Of a DNA stretch of 64,000 nucleotides, positions 17,227-25,972 are shown piece by piece. The stretch's first letter is position 1; each line of letters begins with the position of its first letter. The notes beneath the pieces are model-generated. The model did not search any database and was not told the DNA's origin. It saw nothing but the letters and a program-made list of their open reading frames with translations. The position numbers and the translations under genes are program-made. Source of the DNA: Prado023 sp963747335 (GTDB taxonomy: Bacteria; Actinomycetota; Actinomycetes; S36-B12; CAIYMF01); assembly GCA_963747335.1 (NCBI GenBank), contig CAVVEV010000012.1, positions 62,001 to 126,000 on the forward strand, given 5' to 3'.

Positions 17227-18366
17227 ATGAGCACACCGCCCTTCATCAACATGCCCGACGGCGTCGGACTTTTCGCGCCCCCGGACGCCCCCTCGCCGGT
17301 CCTGGTCGCGGAGGCCGCAACGGATGTGGCCGGTGGTGCGGATGTGACGGCTGGGCCCGATACCGGGCCCGCCTCCAGGGCGGTCGATGGGGCGGATGGC
17401 GAGTCGGACGGTGCGCGCCCCGCGGCTGGGCAGGCGGGCGGGGCCGACGACGGGCCCACGATCGGGGCCGCGAGCACCTCACACGGCAGCAGCACAGTCG
17501 ACGACTCGCCCGGGGACGTCGCCCGCTCTGACAGCGGCGCCCGCGGGGACGTCGCCCGCACCACCGCCGGGGCTCGCGGCGACGTCCTGCTCGTCCCGGG
17601 GTTCACCGGCTCCAAGGAGGACTTCCTCGCGATCCTCGAGCCCCTGGCGGCGTTCGGCTGGCGCGTGGCGGCCATGGACCTCCCGGGGCAGGGCGGCGCG
17701 CCGGCGCTCGGGCCGCGGGGCAGCCACACGGCACGCACGCTGGCCGACTCGGTGGCGGCGGTCGCGCAGTGGTTCGCCCCCGGCCGGCGCGTCCACCTCG
17801 TGGGGCACTCGATGGGCGGACTCATCACGCGCGAGCTGGTCCTGTCCGACGCCGCGAGCCTCGCGTCGTGGACCGCCATGAGCAGCGGACCGGCCTCCAT
17901 CCCCGCCCACGGGCACACCGCCCTGCTGCAGCTCGAGGCCGCGCTGGCCAGCGCGCCGATCGAGGTCGTCTGGGCGGCGAAGGAGTCGATGGACCGCGCC
18001 AGCGGCTGGGACCCGCCCAGCCAGGAGGTCGCCGACTTCTGCGCCCGGCGCTTCATCACCAACGACCCGGCCGCGCTCTCGGACTGCGCCGAGATCCTGA
18101 TGACCGCCCCCGACCTCACCGATCAGGTGGCCGCCGCGCTGGACGCCGCGATGCTGCCGGCGGCGGTGGTCACCGGGGAGATCGATGATGCCTGGCCGCC
18201 GGACGTTCAGCAGCGGATGGCCGAGCGATTGGGGGTGCCCTGGCACGTCCTGCCCGGCCTCGGCCACAATCCCGCCACCGAGGATCCGCAGACGACAGCC
18301 GCGGCCCTGAACGAGGTCTTCAGCACCGCAGCGCAGGCGTCCCGCGAGGAGCCGTCCGCGACGTAG
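17227..18366 (+). CDS. Alpha/beta hydrolase with a long disordered N-terminal insert
   Basis: This 379-residue protein belongs to the alpha/beta hydrolase fold. The nucleophile elbow is GHSMGG, the acid is likely in VTGEIDDAWPP and the catalytic His in GLGHNPATE; GDVLLVPGFTGSKEDF provides the oxyanion region. Residues 23-112 form a low-complexity Ala/Gly/Asp segment between the opening strand and the core, which is unusual. Substrate unknown. The gene is expressed divergently from ParA, probably from a leaderless mRNA. Its 3' end is tandemly duplicated just downstream. Confidence 0.8.
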   Translation: MSTPPFINMPDGVGLFAPPDAPSPVLVAEAATDVAGGADVTAGPDTGPASRAVDGADGESDGARPAAGQAGGADDGPTIGAASTSHGSSTVDDSPGDVARSDSGARGDVARTTAGARGDVLLVPGFTGSKEDFLAILEPLAAFGWRVAAMDLPGQGGAPALGPRGSHTARTLADSVAAVAQWFAPGRRVHLVGHSMGGLITRELVLSDAASLASWTAMSSGPASIPAHGHTALLQLEAALASAPIEVVWAAKESMDRASGWDPPSQEVADFCARRFITNDPAALSDCAEILMTAPDLTDQVAAALDAAMLPAAVVTGEIDDAWPPDVQQRMAERLGVPWHVLPGLGHNPATEDPQTTAAALNEVFSTAAQASREEPSAT

Positions 18367-18818
18367 GCCCCGCGGCTGGGGTGGCGGCACGTCCGCGGCC
18401 TCGGCACATCCCGCCACGAGGATCCGCAGACGACAGCCGCGGCCCTGAACGAGGTCTTCAGCACCGCAGCGCAGGCGTCCCGCGAGGACCGCCCGCGACG
18501 TAGGCCCCGCGGCTGGGGGCGGGCGCGCCGGCATTCGCGCGGGGAATCGTCAGCTGGGGACGGCGTGCGCCGAACCACCGGAATCCGCCCACAACGTCGG
18601 AGCGCTGGAGCGCTGGAGACGCCGGAGCACCGCGCAAGCGCAGGGACGGTATCCGGGAGGGCGCCGCCGTCGCCAGACTGGACACGTCAACGATCCGACG
18701 GTCGCCTCCGCCCTCTGATCGCGGCGATGGGAACGTCGCGGCCAACACGCGGCGAACTCGTCGGAAATTGCCCCGAATCGGCGGTGTGGATCGCGTGCCG
18801 TGTGGGTATCCCTCATCC
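18367..18818. repeat. 138-bp tandem duplication of the hydrolase 3' end, then gene-free DNA
   Basis: From about 18385 to 18515 the sequence repeats the last 130 bp or so of the hydrolase gene, including its stop region: GACGACAGCCGCGGCC occurs at 18291 and again at 18429. A few indels have accumulated in the copy, so it is not coding. The rest, to 18818, shows no gene. Confidence 0.8.
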
Positions 18819-19205
18819 ATGGCCTTGCACGAGATCCTCCCGAACACGCTCATGGCCCCCCGGGAGGCTCGGATCGCCATCGCGCGGTTCCTGTCCAAGG
18901 CCCAGCTCTCGCAGCTCACCGACGACGCCCAGCTGCTGGCATCCGAGCTGGTGACCAACGCGGTGCGCCACGCGACCGGCCCCATCGACGTCCGCGCCTA
19001 CGTGCGCGACGGCTTCCTGCGACTGGAGGTCGGCGATTCGTGCGTCGACCGCGCCCCGGAGAAGCGCCAGGCCGATCCCGACGACGAGGGCGGCCGCGGA
19101 ATGGAACTCGTCGACAAGCTCTCGGCGCGCTGGGGATGGCGGGCCTGCGGCGATGCCAAGGTGGTCTGGCTCGACCTGCCGATGCCCACCGCAACGACCC
19201 GCTAG
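18819..19205 (+). CDS. RsbW-like ATP-binding protein (HATPase_c_2)
   Basis: This is a 128-residue GHKL ATPase domain without other parts. The N box is SELVTNAVRHA and the G box DEGGRGMELVDKLSARWG. Stand-alone proteins of this type act as anti-sigma factor kinases (RsbW/SpoIIAB) or as their actinobacterial relatives, and phosphorylate an anti-anti-sigma partner. No sigma factor or STAS-domain gene lies nearby, so the partner is elsewhere. The start is ATG at 18819. Confidence 0.8.
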   Translation: MALHEILPNTLMAPREARIAIARFLSKAQLSQLTDDAQLLASELVTNAVRHATGPIDVRAYVRDGFLRLEVGDSCVDRAPEKRQADPDDEGGRGMELVDKLSARWGWRACGDAKVVWLDLPMPTATTR

Positions 19206-19529
19206 GGCGGAACCGCCCGGGGCCCGCCCCCGCGGCAGCCCTCCCCGCCCTACCAACGACCCACCCTCGGCAGCCCCCGCCCGCCTCGCCCCCGCCCGCC
19301 TCGCCCCGCCGCCCGCCACCCGCCGCCCGCCGCGGACCCATCCAAGTCTGCTGCCGGATCCCACGATTCATCCAAGTCTGCTGCGCCCGGAAGGCCGCGG
19401 ACTTGGATGAGATCCATCTCCGCCGACTGATCAGCCCTGCCTCGTGTGCGAACCGACCCGGCCCGCGCGACGGCCGCCCCCGGGCCCCGCCCGCCGCCCC
19501 CGCGACCCGCCCCCTCCCGCCCGCCGCGC
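19206..19529. repeat. Gene-free region with inverted-repeat family 1 copy (19338-19413)
   Basis: CCCATCCAAGTCTGCTGC is followed by TTCATCCAAGTCTGCTGC and then GCGGACTTGGATGAGATCC. The CCAAGT/ACTTGG arms match the family seen at 15.8-16.0, 40.5 and 59.6 kb. The remainder is C-rich intergenic DNA between convergent genes. Confidence 0.7.
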
Positions 19530-20630
19530 TCAGAACTCCAGGGGGTCGCTGGGCAGCGGCTTCGGCTCGGTCCAGCGCATCGGCATCCCGTGCGCGGATC
19601 CCGATCCCAGCTGGACTGCCGTGCCCGGACGCCACGGCGCCCACGCCCCGGACGCCGGCCACGACCGACCGACCAGGGCGTAGGACATCGCCGGGTCCGG
19701 TGACTCGCGCTTCCATTCCCACGACACGTGCACGACCGGGCTCGTGGGCGTGGCCCGGTTGGCCAGCTTGCGGATCCCCGAGCGGATCTCGACGCGTGCC
19801 GCCCGGTCGAGGTAGAACCAGGTCGCCGAGTGCCAGATCACCAGCGTCTGGCCCGGGACCTGTTCGGCGTGGGCGAGCATCGACAGGTAGTCCCCCGCGC
19901 TCATCGCCCGGACCGTCGCCGGGATCCGGTGGGCCAGCGTGAACGCCGACCGCAGCCGCTCGAATCGCGGAAGGTCATCACCCCACACATAGGCGGCCAG
20001 GGTGAGGCGATCCTCGGCCTTGTCGACGTCCAGCGGTCGCAGGTCGCAGCCCGCGCGCTCGGAGATCGACACCGGAGTGGACATCGGCACGTGCGCCCAG
20101 GGCATGGCGTCGGCCCGCAGGTTGAGCCCGGCCGACGCCGCCAGCTCGTGCAACCGGATGGGCTGCCCGTGCGCGGCGGAGACCCGGGCCAGCGCCCCAC
20201 GCAACGGCTGGGCGCGACCGGTCTCGTTCGTCTGCGGGATGTGGCCCAGCGAGCGGTTCACGACATCCGGGTGCGTGAGGAACGCGGCGATCAGCGCGGC
20301 CCCCATCGCCTCGCGCGAAGCATCGTCCTTCGGGGCCGTGCCGCCGACCGTCGGGTAGTAGATGGCCAGACCCGGAGCCTGGCGGGAGAGCACGAGGCGA
20401 TGAGCGGCAGCCAGCAGGCGCAGCCCGATCAGGTCACCGCCGCGCACGGAGCCGTGGTCGGCCATCATCCCGGCGAGGGGACCCCCCGGCGCACTGGCCT
20501 CGCGCAGCGCGTGCAGGACGTCGTGCGACAGCGGCGAACCCAGCTCGAGGCAGCTCTCCGCCTGAGTCACCAGCGCCTCGTCGAGCGTGACGGCCTCATC
20601 CCCGTGGATCACGTCCTGCACCAGCGTCAT
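19530..20630 (-). CDS. DUF2332 domain-containing protein
   Basis: This 366-residue cytosolic protein matches the actinobacterial DUF2332 family in length and motifs (QTNETGRAQPL, LHELAASAGLNLRAD, VWGDDLPRFERL, VHVSWEW near the C terminus). The fold may be related to methyltransferases; no function is established. ATG at 20630 is preceded by GGGAGGG at 8 nt. It lies downstream of the acyl-CoA dehydrogenase on the same strand, but a strong hairpin at 20761-20805 separates them. Confidence 0.8.
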   Translation of the reverse strand: MTLVQDVIHGDEAVTLDEALVTQAESCLELGSPLSHDVLHALREASAPGGPLAGMMADHGSVRGGDLIGLRLLAAAHRLVLSRQAPGLAIYYPTVGGTAPKDDASREAMGAALIAAFLTHPDVVNRSLGHIPQTNETGRAQPLRGALARVSAAHGQPIRLHELAASAGLNLRADAMPWAHVPMSTPVSISERAGCDLRPLDVDKAEDRLTLAAYVWGDDLPRFERLRSAFTLAHRIPATVRAMSAGDYLSMLAHAEQVPGQTLVIWHSATWFYLDRAARVEIRSGIRKLANRATPTSPVVHVSWEWKRESPDPAMSYALVGRSWPASGAWAPWRPGTAVQLGSGSAHGMPMRWTEPKPLPSDPLEF

Positions 20631-20760
20631 CCGTGCATCCCTCCCACAACGGCAGCGCCTGCTGCCCCGGGGAATGATGCCCCACAGCCCGGATCGTTGC
20701 ACCCGATGTTCCGCGCCCACGCTCTGCCTGGGCCGGCGCCTGGGCCGGCAACCACGACGA

Positions 20761-20805
20761 TGTGCTGTCGATTCCGACCATCAGATCGTCGGAATCGACA
20801 GCACA
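20761..20805 (-). terminator. 18-bp perfect hairpin downstream of acyl-CoA dehydrogenase
   Basis: TGTGCTGTCGATTCCGAC (20761-20778) pairs perfectly with 20788-20805 around a 9-nt loop. It begins 18 nt after the stop of the gene at 20823. There is no U tract, as is common for actinobacterial terminators. Confidence 0.7.
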
Positions 20806-20822
20806 GCGGCGCCGAAGGCCGA

Positions 20823-22028
20823 TCAGCGCAGCTTGTAGTCCTCCAGCAGGCGGCGGGCGATGATCATCTTCTGGATGTCCGCGGTGCCCTCGCCGATCAT
20901 CAGCATCGGGGCCTCGCGGTACAGCCGCTCGATCTCGTACTCCTTGGCGTAGCCGTAGCCGCCGTGGATCCGGAAGGAGTCCTCGACGACCTCCTTGCAG
21001 TACTCGCTGGCGAGGTACTTGGCCATCCCTGCCTCGAGGTCGTTGCGCTCCCCGGAGTCCTTCTTGCGGGCGGCGCGCACCATCATCTGGTGGGCGGCCT
21101 CGACCTTGACGGCCATCTCCGCGAGCCGGAATGCCACGGCCTGGTGCTCGGCGATCGCCTTGCCGAACGTGTGACGCTGCTGGGCGTACTCGACTCCGAG
21201 CTCGAAGGCCCGAGCCGACAGCCCGCACGCCCGCGCGGCCACGTTCACGCGGCCCACCTCGACGCCGTCCATCATCTGGTAGAAGCCCTTGCCCGGGACC
21301 CCGCCGAGCAGGTCGTCGGCACCGAGCTGGAACTCGTCCATGATGAGCTCGGTGGTGTCCACACCCTTATAACCCATCTTGGCGATCTTGCCCGGGATGC
21401 TCAGGCCGGGCAGGACCTCGCCGAACCCCGCCGGCTTCTCGATCAGGAACGTCGACATCTTCTTGTACACGCTCGCACCCTCGGGGGCGTCGGTGTCGGT
21501 GCGGACCAGCACCGCGACCAGCGTGGACGACCCGCCGTTGGTCAGCCACATCTTCTGGCCGTTGAGGGTGTAGCCGCCCTCGGCGTTCGGCACGGCCTTC
21601 GAGGTGATCGCCGCGACGTCGGACCCGCAGTGCGGCTCAGACATCGAGAACGCCCCGCGCACCTCACCGGTCGCCATCCGCGGCAGGTACTTGGCCTTCT
21701 GCTCCTCGGTGCCGTGCTGCATGATCATGTACGCCACGATGAAGTGGGTGTTCACGATGCCGCTGACGCTCATCCAGCCGCGTGCGATCTCCTCGACGCA
21801 CAGCGCGTAGGTCAGCAACGACTCGCCCAGGCCGCCGTACTCCTCGGGGATCATCAGGCCGAAGATCCCCATCTCCTTCATGCCCTCGACGATCGCTGTC
21901 GGGTACTCGTCGGCGTGCTCGAGCTCCTGGGCGACCGGGATGATCTCGTTGTCCACGAACTCCTTGACCGCCGCGAGGATCTCCTCCTGCACCTCGGTCA
22001 GGCCCTCAGTCTGCGCCAGGCGTGGCAT
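20823..22028 (-). CDS. Acyl-CoA dehydrogenase
   Basis: This is a 401-residue FAD enzyme that oxidises an acyl-CoA to the 2-enoyl-CoA and passes electrons to ETF. SMSEPHCGSDVAAI, KMWLTNGG and RHTFGKAIAEHQAV are family signatures, and YREAPMLMIGEGTADIQKM holds the catalytic Glu region. ATG at 22028 follows GAGGAGGAACC. The nearby CoA-ester lyases hint at a role in dicarboxyl- or branched-chain acyl-CoA metabolism, but the substrate cannot be read from the sequence. Confidence 0.88.
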   Translation of the reverse strand: MPRLAQTEGLTEVQEEILAAVKEFVDNEIIPVAQELEHADEYPTAIVEGMKEMGIFGLMIPEEYGGLGESLLTYALCVEEIARGWMSVSGIVNTHFIVAYMIMQHGTEEQKAKYLPRMATGEVRGAFSMSEPHCGSDVAAITSKAVPNAEGGYTLNGQKMWLTNGGSSTLVAVLVRTDTDAPEGASVYKKMSTFLIEKPAGFGEVLPGLSIPGKIAKMGYKGVDTTELIMDEFQLGADDLLGGVPGKGFYQMMDGVEVGRVNVAARACGLSARAFELGVEYAQQRHTFGKAIAEHQAVAFRLAEMAVKVEAAHQMMVRAARKKDSGERNDLEAGMAKYLASEYCKEVVEDSFRIHGGYGYAKEYEIERLYREAPMLMIGEGTADIQKMIIARRLLEDYKLR

Positions 22029-22340
22029 GGTTCCTCCTCGATCGACGGGCGATTGTTACTGGCCAGTATCCCCCGCGCTGTGGGAGATCTGCACGCCGGG
22101 GCCGCCTGCGGCCGGAGGTGTGGCCGAGGGCGCGGCATGGGGCGGCTTCGGACTGGCCGAACGTGCCCGGTCACGCCACCACAGCGCCCGGCGCGCTGGC
22201 CACCATGCCGCACGGTCGCTTGCACCGCACGTTCCCCCACGACGCCGCGCCGGCACCGCACGTTCCCCCACCACGCCCGCCCGGCCCGTTGACCCCGCAC
22301 CACTCGCGCCACCACGCCGCATCGGGCGCGCGGTGACAGG
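22029..22340. other. Divergent intergenic region with an 18-bp direct repeat
   Basis: No gene is seen in these 312 bp. CACCGCACGTTCCCCCAC occurs at 22223-22240 and 22254-22271, 31 bp apart; it could be an operator pair for the cation transporter or the dehydrogenase. Confidence 0.5.
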
Positions 22341-23291
22341 ATGAGCGCCGTGCATGATGGCCAGCCCGACCTCTCCCGCTACGCGTGGCTGTCGATCGCC
22401 ACGGGAGTCGTCGTCTTCGGGCTCAAGCTGCTGGCGTACTTCCTGACCGGCTCGATCGGGCTGCTGTCCGACGCGCTGGAGTCCACGGTCAACATCGTCG
22501 CGGCCTTCGTCGCCCTCGTGGCGCTGAAGGCCGCCGCGAAGCCCGGCGACGAGCGCCACAACTTCGGGCTGAGCAAGGCTGAGTATTTCTCTGCCCTGGT
22601 CGAGGGCCTGATGATCCTCACCGCAGCGGGCCTGATCATGTTCACGGCCATCCCGCGACTGCTCGACCCCCAGCCACTCGAGGATCTCGGGATCGGCCTG
22701 GCCATCTCCGCGCTGGCCTCGGCACTCAACTTCGCCGTCGCCACGATCCTCATGCGTGCCGGGCTCAAGCACCGCTCGATCGTGCTGCAGGCCGACTCCA
22801 AGCACCTGATGACCGACGTGTGGACCTCCGGCGGCGTCATAGTGGCCGTGCTGCTGGTCGGCTGGACCGGATGGCTGCGCCTGGATCCTCTGATCGCCAT
22901 GGCGGTCGCGCTGAACATCGTGTTCGCCGGGCTCAAGCTGATCGGCAGCTCGGCGATGGGCCTGCTCGACGCGTCCCTGCCCGAGGAGGAGAACGCCCTG
23001 ATCGTGGAGGTGCTGCAGCGCCACCAGACCGAGTCGGTGCGCTTCCACGCGCTGCAGACCCGCGAGTCCGGGCGCCAGCGCTTCGTGTCGATGCACGTGC
23101 TCGTCCCCGGGGCGTGGTCGGTGCAGCAGGGGCACGACCTGCTCGAGACGGTCGAGGAGGAGATCCGCCACGCGCTGCCGGACACCGTGATCAGCACCCA
23201 CCTCGAGCCCATCGAGGACCCCCGGGCGTGGGACGACCAGCCCCCCGGCGGCGTCCCGATCCCCGCCGAGGACCACTGGAACGACGCCTGA
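22341..23291 (+). CDS. Cation diffusion facilitator family transporter
   Basis: This 316-residue membrane protein has five to six helices (VVVFGLKLLAYFL, VALVALKAAA, ILTAAGLIMFTAIP, GLAISALASALNFAVA, VIVAVLLVGWTGW). It carries the CDF metal-site motif LLSDALEST in helix 2 (the second Asp of the usual HxxxD/DxxxD is partly conserved) and DSKHLMTDVW in helix 5 (HxxxD). A cytosolic C-terminal domain follows (about 215-300). It exports divalent metals such as zinc, iron or manganese by proton antiport. The metal cannot be determined. Confidence 0.87.
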   Translation: MSAVHDGQPDLSRYAWLSIATGVVVFGLKLLAYFLTGSIGLLSDALESTVNIVAAFVALVALKAAAKPGDERHNFGLSKAEYFSALVEGLMILTAAGLIMFTAIPRLLDPQPLEDLGIGLAISALASALNFAVATILMRAGLKHRSIVLQADSKHLMTDVWTSGGVIVAVLLVGWTGWLRLDPLIAMAVALNIVFAGLKLIGSSAMGLLDASLPEEENALIVEVLQRHQTESVRFHALQTRESGRQRFVSMHVLVPGAWSVQQGHDLLETVEEEIRHALPDTVISTHLEPIEDPRAWDDQPPGGVPIPAEDHWNDA

Positions 23292-23595
23292 TCGTTTCGG
23301 CCACAGTGCGCGGTGACCCTCGGGCCAGTCCTCCGGCACGACCTCGCGCCCGTTCCGGTGGATCCCGGGTCGGTGCCGGCGGCCTCGCCCGGCCGCACAG
23401 CGAACCTCGCGCCCGTTCCGGTGGGTACGGCTGACATAACAATGGTCCTATGCACCGGAACGGGCGCGAGGTTCGCACACACCCCGCGCCATGACCTCGG
23501 ATCCACCGGAACCCCGCGAGGTTCCACCGGACCATGGCCCCGGGCCCACACGGCAGCAGGCCAACCATGCCCAACCACGACAGGGAGGGCCAGCC
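23292..23595. repeat. Intergenic inverted-repeat family 2 cluster (copy A)
   Basis: ACCTCGCGCCCGTTCCGGTG occurs at 23341 and, with AACCTCGC, at 23402; the reverse complement CACCGGAACGGGCGCGAGGT lies at 23453-23472, and a decayed copy near 23511-23530. Forward copies at the left and reverse copies at the right can form a large cruciform or RNA hairpin. Nothing coding is visible. Confidence 0.8.
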
Positions 23596-23676
23596 CCGGT
23601 TCGGAGCTTCGTGAGCGCACGTAGAGCAAGCGCCGCGCAGCGGTGCGCAGCAGTGCGCGTCGAAGCTTCGAACCGG
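23596..23676. repeat. Structured repeat family 3, copy 1
   Basis: A conserved core of about 50 bp (AGCGCACGTAGAGCAAGCGC to AGCAGTGCGCGTCGA) is flanked by inverted arms CCGGTTCGGAGCTTCG and CGAAGCTTCGAACCGG. The same core, inverted, occurs at 31829-31878 inside different arms. The 3' gap to 23873 is purine-rich low-complexity DNA without a gene. Confidence 0.75.
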
Positions 23677-23885
23677 AGCGGAGCGGAAAGGGCGGGCAGG
23701 ACTGGCAAGGAGGCGGGAGGAGGCGGGAGGAGGTGGGCCGGAGGTGGAAAGGGAAGCAGGAGGTGGAAAGGGCGAGTAGGACGGAGGGGCGGGAGGAGGT
23801 GGGATGAGGCGGGGATTGCCCCGCCCCGCGAGCCCACGCGGCACCCCGAAAACGCCGTCCGATCGGGCCTTGCTACCGTCCGACT

Positions 23886-24959
23886 ATGCCCGCAACCAAG
23901 AGCCCCAGGGACTTCTTCCGCCCGCTTGCCGTCGGCGCCCCCGCGCCGCTGACCGAGATTCCCGCACGCCCCTCGCGCGCGATCCACTTCTTCGACCCGA
24001 GCAACGAGAAGATGGCGGCCAAGGTGCCGGCAATGGTCGGCACAGTCGACGTCCTGCTCGGCAACCTCGAGGACGCCGTCAAGGCCGACAAGAAGGTCGA
24101 CGCCCGCGAGGGCCTGGTTCGCATCGCCCAGGAGACCGACTTCGGCCCGACCCAGCTGTGGACGCGGATCAACTCCCTGGACAGCCCGTGGGTGCTCGAC
24201 GACCTGACCCGGCTCGTGCCGGCGATCGGGCACAAGCTCGACGTGATCATGGTGCCGAAGGTGCAGGGCGCCGAGGACATCCACTACGTCGACCGCCTGC
24301 TCGCCCAGCTCGAGGCCAAGGCCGGGCTGACCCGCCCGATCCTGATCCACGCGATCCTCGAGACCGCGCGTGGGGTGGCCAGCGTCGAGGAGATCTGCGG
24401 GGCGTCGCCTCGGATGCAGGGCCTCTCCCTGGGCCCCGCCGACCTGGCCGCCGACCGCCGGATGAAGACCACTCGTGTGGGCGGTGGGCACCCGGGGTAC
24501 CTGGTTCGCGCCGACGCCGTGGACGGCGACATCGAGGGTCCGCGTGCGATCTTCCAGCAGGACCTCTGGCACTACACGATCGCGCGCATGGTCGACGCGT
24601 GCGCGACCCACGGCATCTACCCCTACTACGGCCCGTTCGGCGACATCACCGACGTGGTCGCCTGCGAGGACCAGTTCCGCAACGCCTTCCTCCTCGGCTG
24701 CGTCGGCACGTGGACGCTGCACCCGAAGCAGATCGCGATCGCCAACCGGGTGTTCGCGCCCAGCGTCGCCGACATCAAGCACGCGCGGCGGGTGGTGGAG
24801 GCGATGGGCGACGGCACGGGCGCGGTGATGCTCGACGGCAAGATGGAGGACGACGCCTCGCTCAAGCAGTGCCTGGTGATGGTCAAGCTCGCCGAGCAGC
24901 TCGCGGAGATCGATCCCGAGCTGCGCGCGGCCTACGACGCGATCGAGGTGTCGGCATGA
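23886..24959 (+). CDS. HpcH/HpaI-CitE family lyase, malyl-CoA/beta-methylmalyl-CoA lyase-like
   Basis: This 357-residue enzyme is closest in pattern to Mcl1-type lyases, which cleave L-malyl-CoA or beta-methylmalyl-CoA to glyoxylate plus an acyl-CoA. NLEDAVKADKK, RINSLDSPW, MVPKVQGAEDI, ILETARGVASVEEI and SLGPADLAADR correspond to the acid, Arg and metal-site regions of the TIM barrel; WTLHPKQIAIAN is a family signature. Leaderless start: TACCGT lies 6 nt before the ATG at 23886. The stop overlaps a 43-codon ORF (ATGA), which in turn overlaps the next lyase. Confidence 0.8.
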   Translation: MPATKSPRDFFRPLAVGAPAPLTEIPARPSRAIHFFDPSNEKMAAKVPAMVGTVDVLLGNLEDAVKADKKVDAREGLVRIAQETDFGPTQLWTRINSLDSPWVLDDLTRLVPAIGHKLDVIMVPKVQGAEDIHYVDRLLAQLEAKAGLTRPILIHAILETARGVASVEEICGASPRMQGLSLGPADLAADRRMKTTRVGGGHPGYLVRADAVDGDIEGPRAIFQQDLWHYTIARMVDACATHGIYPYYGPFGDITDVVACEDQFRNAFLLGCVGTWTLHPKQIAIANRVFAPSVADIKHARRVVEAMGDGTGAVMLDGKMEDDASLKQCLVMVKLAEQLAEIDPELRAAYDAIEVSA

Positions 24960-25087
24960 GCCCCTTCGCGGCCACCGACGCTCGCGACGCCGCAGACAGG
25001 ACCGCGGCTCCCCCGGTCGCAGCCACGGTCGCCCCCTCCGCTCCTCCCGTCGGGGCCGCCTTCTCCTCGATGGAGGTGTCGGCATGA
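24956..25087 (+). CDS. 43-residue ORF between two CoA-ester lyases
   Basis: ATG at 24956 overlaps the stop of the upstream lyase and the TGA at 25085 overlaps the ATG of the downstream lyase, both as ATGA. The peptide is Ala/Pro-rich (MSPFAATDARDAADRT... ending SSMEVSA). Its ends carry the same 17-bp GAGGTGTCGGCATGAGC, so it may have arisen by duplication of the junction plus inserted DNA. It may exist only to keep translational coupling. Confidence 0.45.
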   Translation: MSPFAATDARDAADRTAAPPVAATVAPSAPPVGAAFSSMEVSA

Positions 25088-25950
25088 GCACGTTCCGGCC
25101 GCGGCGCTCCGTCCTCTACATGCCCTCCTCGAACGAGCGCGCGCTGGAGAAGGCCAAGACGATCCCCTGCGACGGGCTGATCCTGGACCTCGAGGACGCC
25201 GTCGCGCCCGACGCCAAGCCGGCCGCCCGCGACGCCGCGTGCGCCGCGGTGCGCTCCGGGGAGTACGGCCGGCGCGAGCTGACCATCCGGATCAACGGTG
25301 CCGACACCGAGTGGCACGAGGCGGACATGGCTGCGGCCTGCGCCGCCGGGCCGGACGCGATCGTGGTGCCGAAGGTGGACTCCGCCGACGCCGTCCGCGC
25401 GCTCGTGGCGGCCATGGAGCGCCACGGCGCTCCCGAGCGCACGACGCTGTGGGCGATGGTCGAGACCCCGGTGGCGATGCTCGATGCACGGGCCATCGCC
25501 TCGGCCTCCGAGCGGCTGTCGGTGCTGGTCATGGGCACCAACGACCTGGCCAAGGAGCTGTACGCCGAGCACGTCCCGGGGCGCCAGCCGCTGCTGACCG
25601 GCCTCGGGCTCGCGCTGCTGGCGGCCCGCGCCACGGGCAAGGTCATCATCGACGGTGTCTACAACGACGTGAAGAACACCGAGGGGTTCCTCGCCGAGTG
25701 CGCCCAGGGCCGCGAGATGGGCTTCGACGGCAAGACGCTGATCCACCCGGGGCAGGTCGAGGGAGCCAACGAGGCGTTCGCGCCGTCGGCGAAGGCCGTC
25801 GAGGATGCCCGCGGGATCCTGGCCGCATGGGAGGCCGGCCGCGGATCCGGCGTGGTCACCTACAACGGTCGGATGATCGAGAACCTCCACGTGGCCTCCG
25901 CCGAGCGCACCCTGTCGATCCACGAGGCGATCGCCGCGCTGGAGGCCTGA
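25084..25950 (+). CDS. CitE-like CoA-ester lyase / malyl-CoA thioesterase-like
   Basis: This 288-residue CitE-family protein begins FRPRRSVLYMPSSNERALEKA. It shows LILDLEDAVAPDAK (metal-binding region), RINGADTEWHEAD, VVPKVDSADAV, MVETPVAMLDA (Glu ligand) and GKTLIHPGQVEGAN. Short stand-alone CitE proteins include (S)-malyl-CoA thioesterase (Mcl2) and citramalyl-CoA lyase; which applies here is not decidable. With the preceding lyase it could run a lyase-plus-thioesterase route as in the ethylmalonyl-CoA pathway. No ethylmalonyl-CoA mutase or crotonyl-CoA carboxylase gene is in the window. Confidence 0.8.
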   Translation: MSTFRPRRSVLYMPSSNERALEKAKTIPCDGLILDLEDAVAPDAKPAARDAACAAVRSGEYGRRELTIRINGADTEWHEADMAAACAAGPDAIVVPKVDSADAVRALVAAMERHGAPERTTLWAMVETPVAMLDARAIASASERLSVLVMGTNDLAKELYAEHVPGRQPLLTGLGLALLAARATGKVIIDGVYNDVKNTEGFLAECAQGREMGFDGKTLIHPGQVEGANEAFAPSAKAVEDARGILAAWEAGRGSGVVTYNGRMIENLHVASAERTLSIHEAIAALEA

Positions 25951-25972
25951 CCGGGCGGTAGCAGGGCGCCGC

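Noticed and set aside
19728..22292. Plus-strand frame of 854 codons
   Set aside because: It is antisense to DUF2332 and the acyl-CoA dehydrogenase and is not protein-like.
23581..23844. Small frames in the family 3 repeat giving DAHCCAPLRGACST-like peptides
   Set aside because: The same peptide arises at 31.8 kb from the inverted repeat copy; it reflects the DNA element, not a gene.
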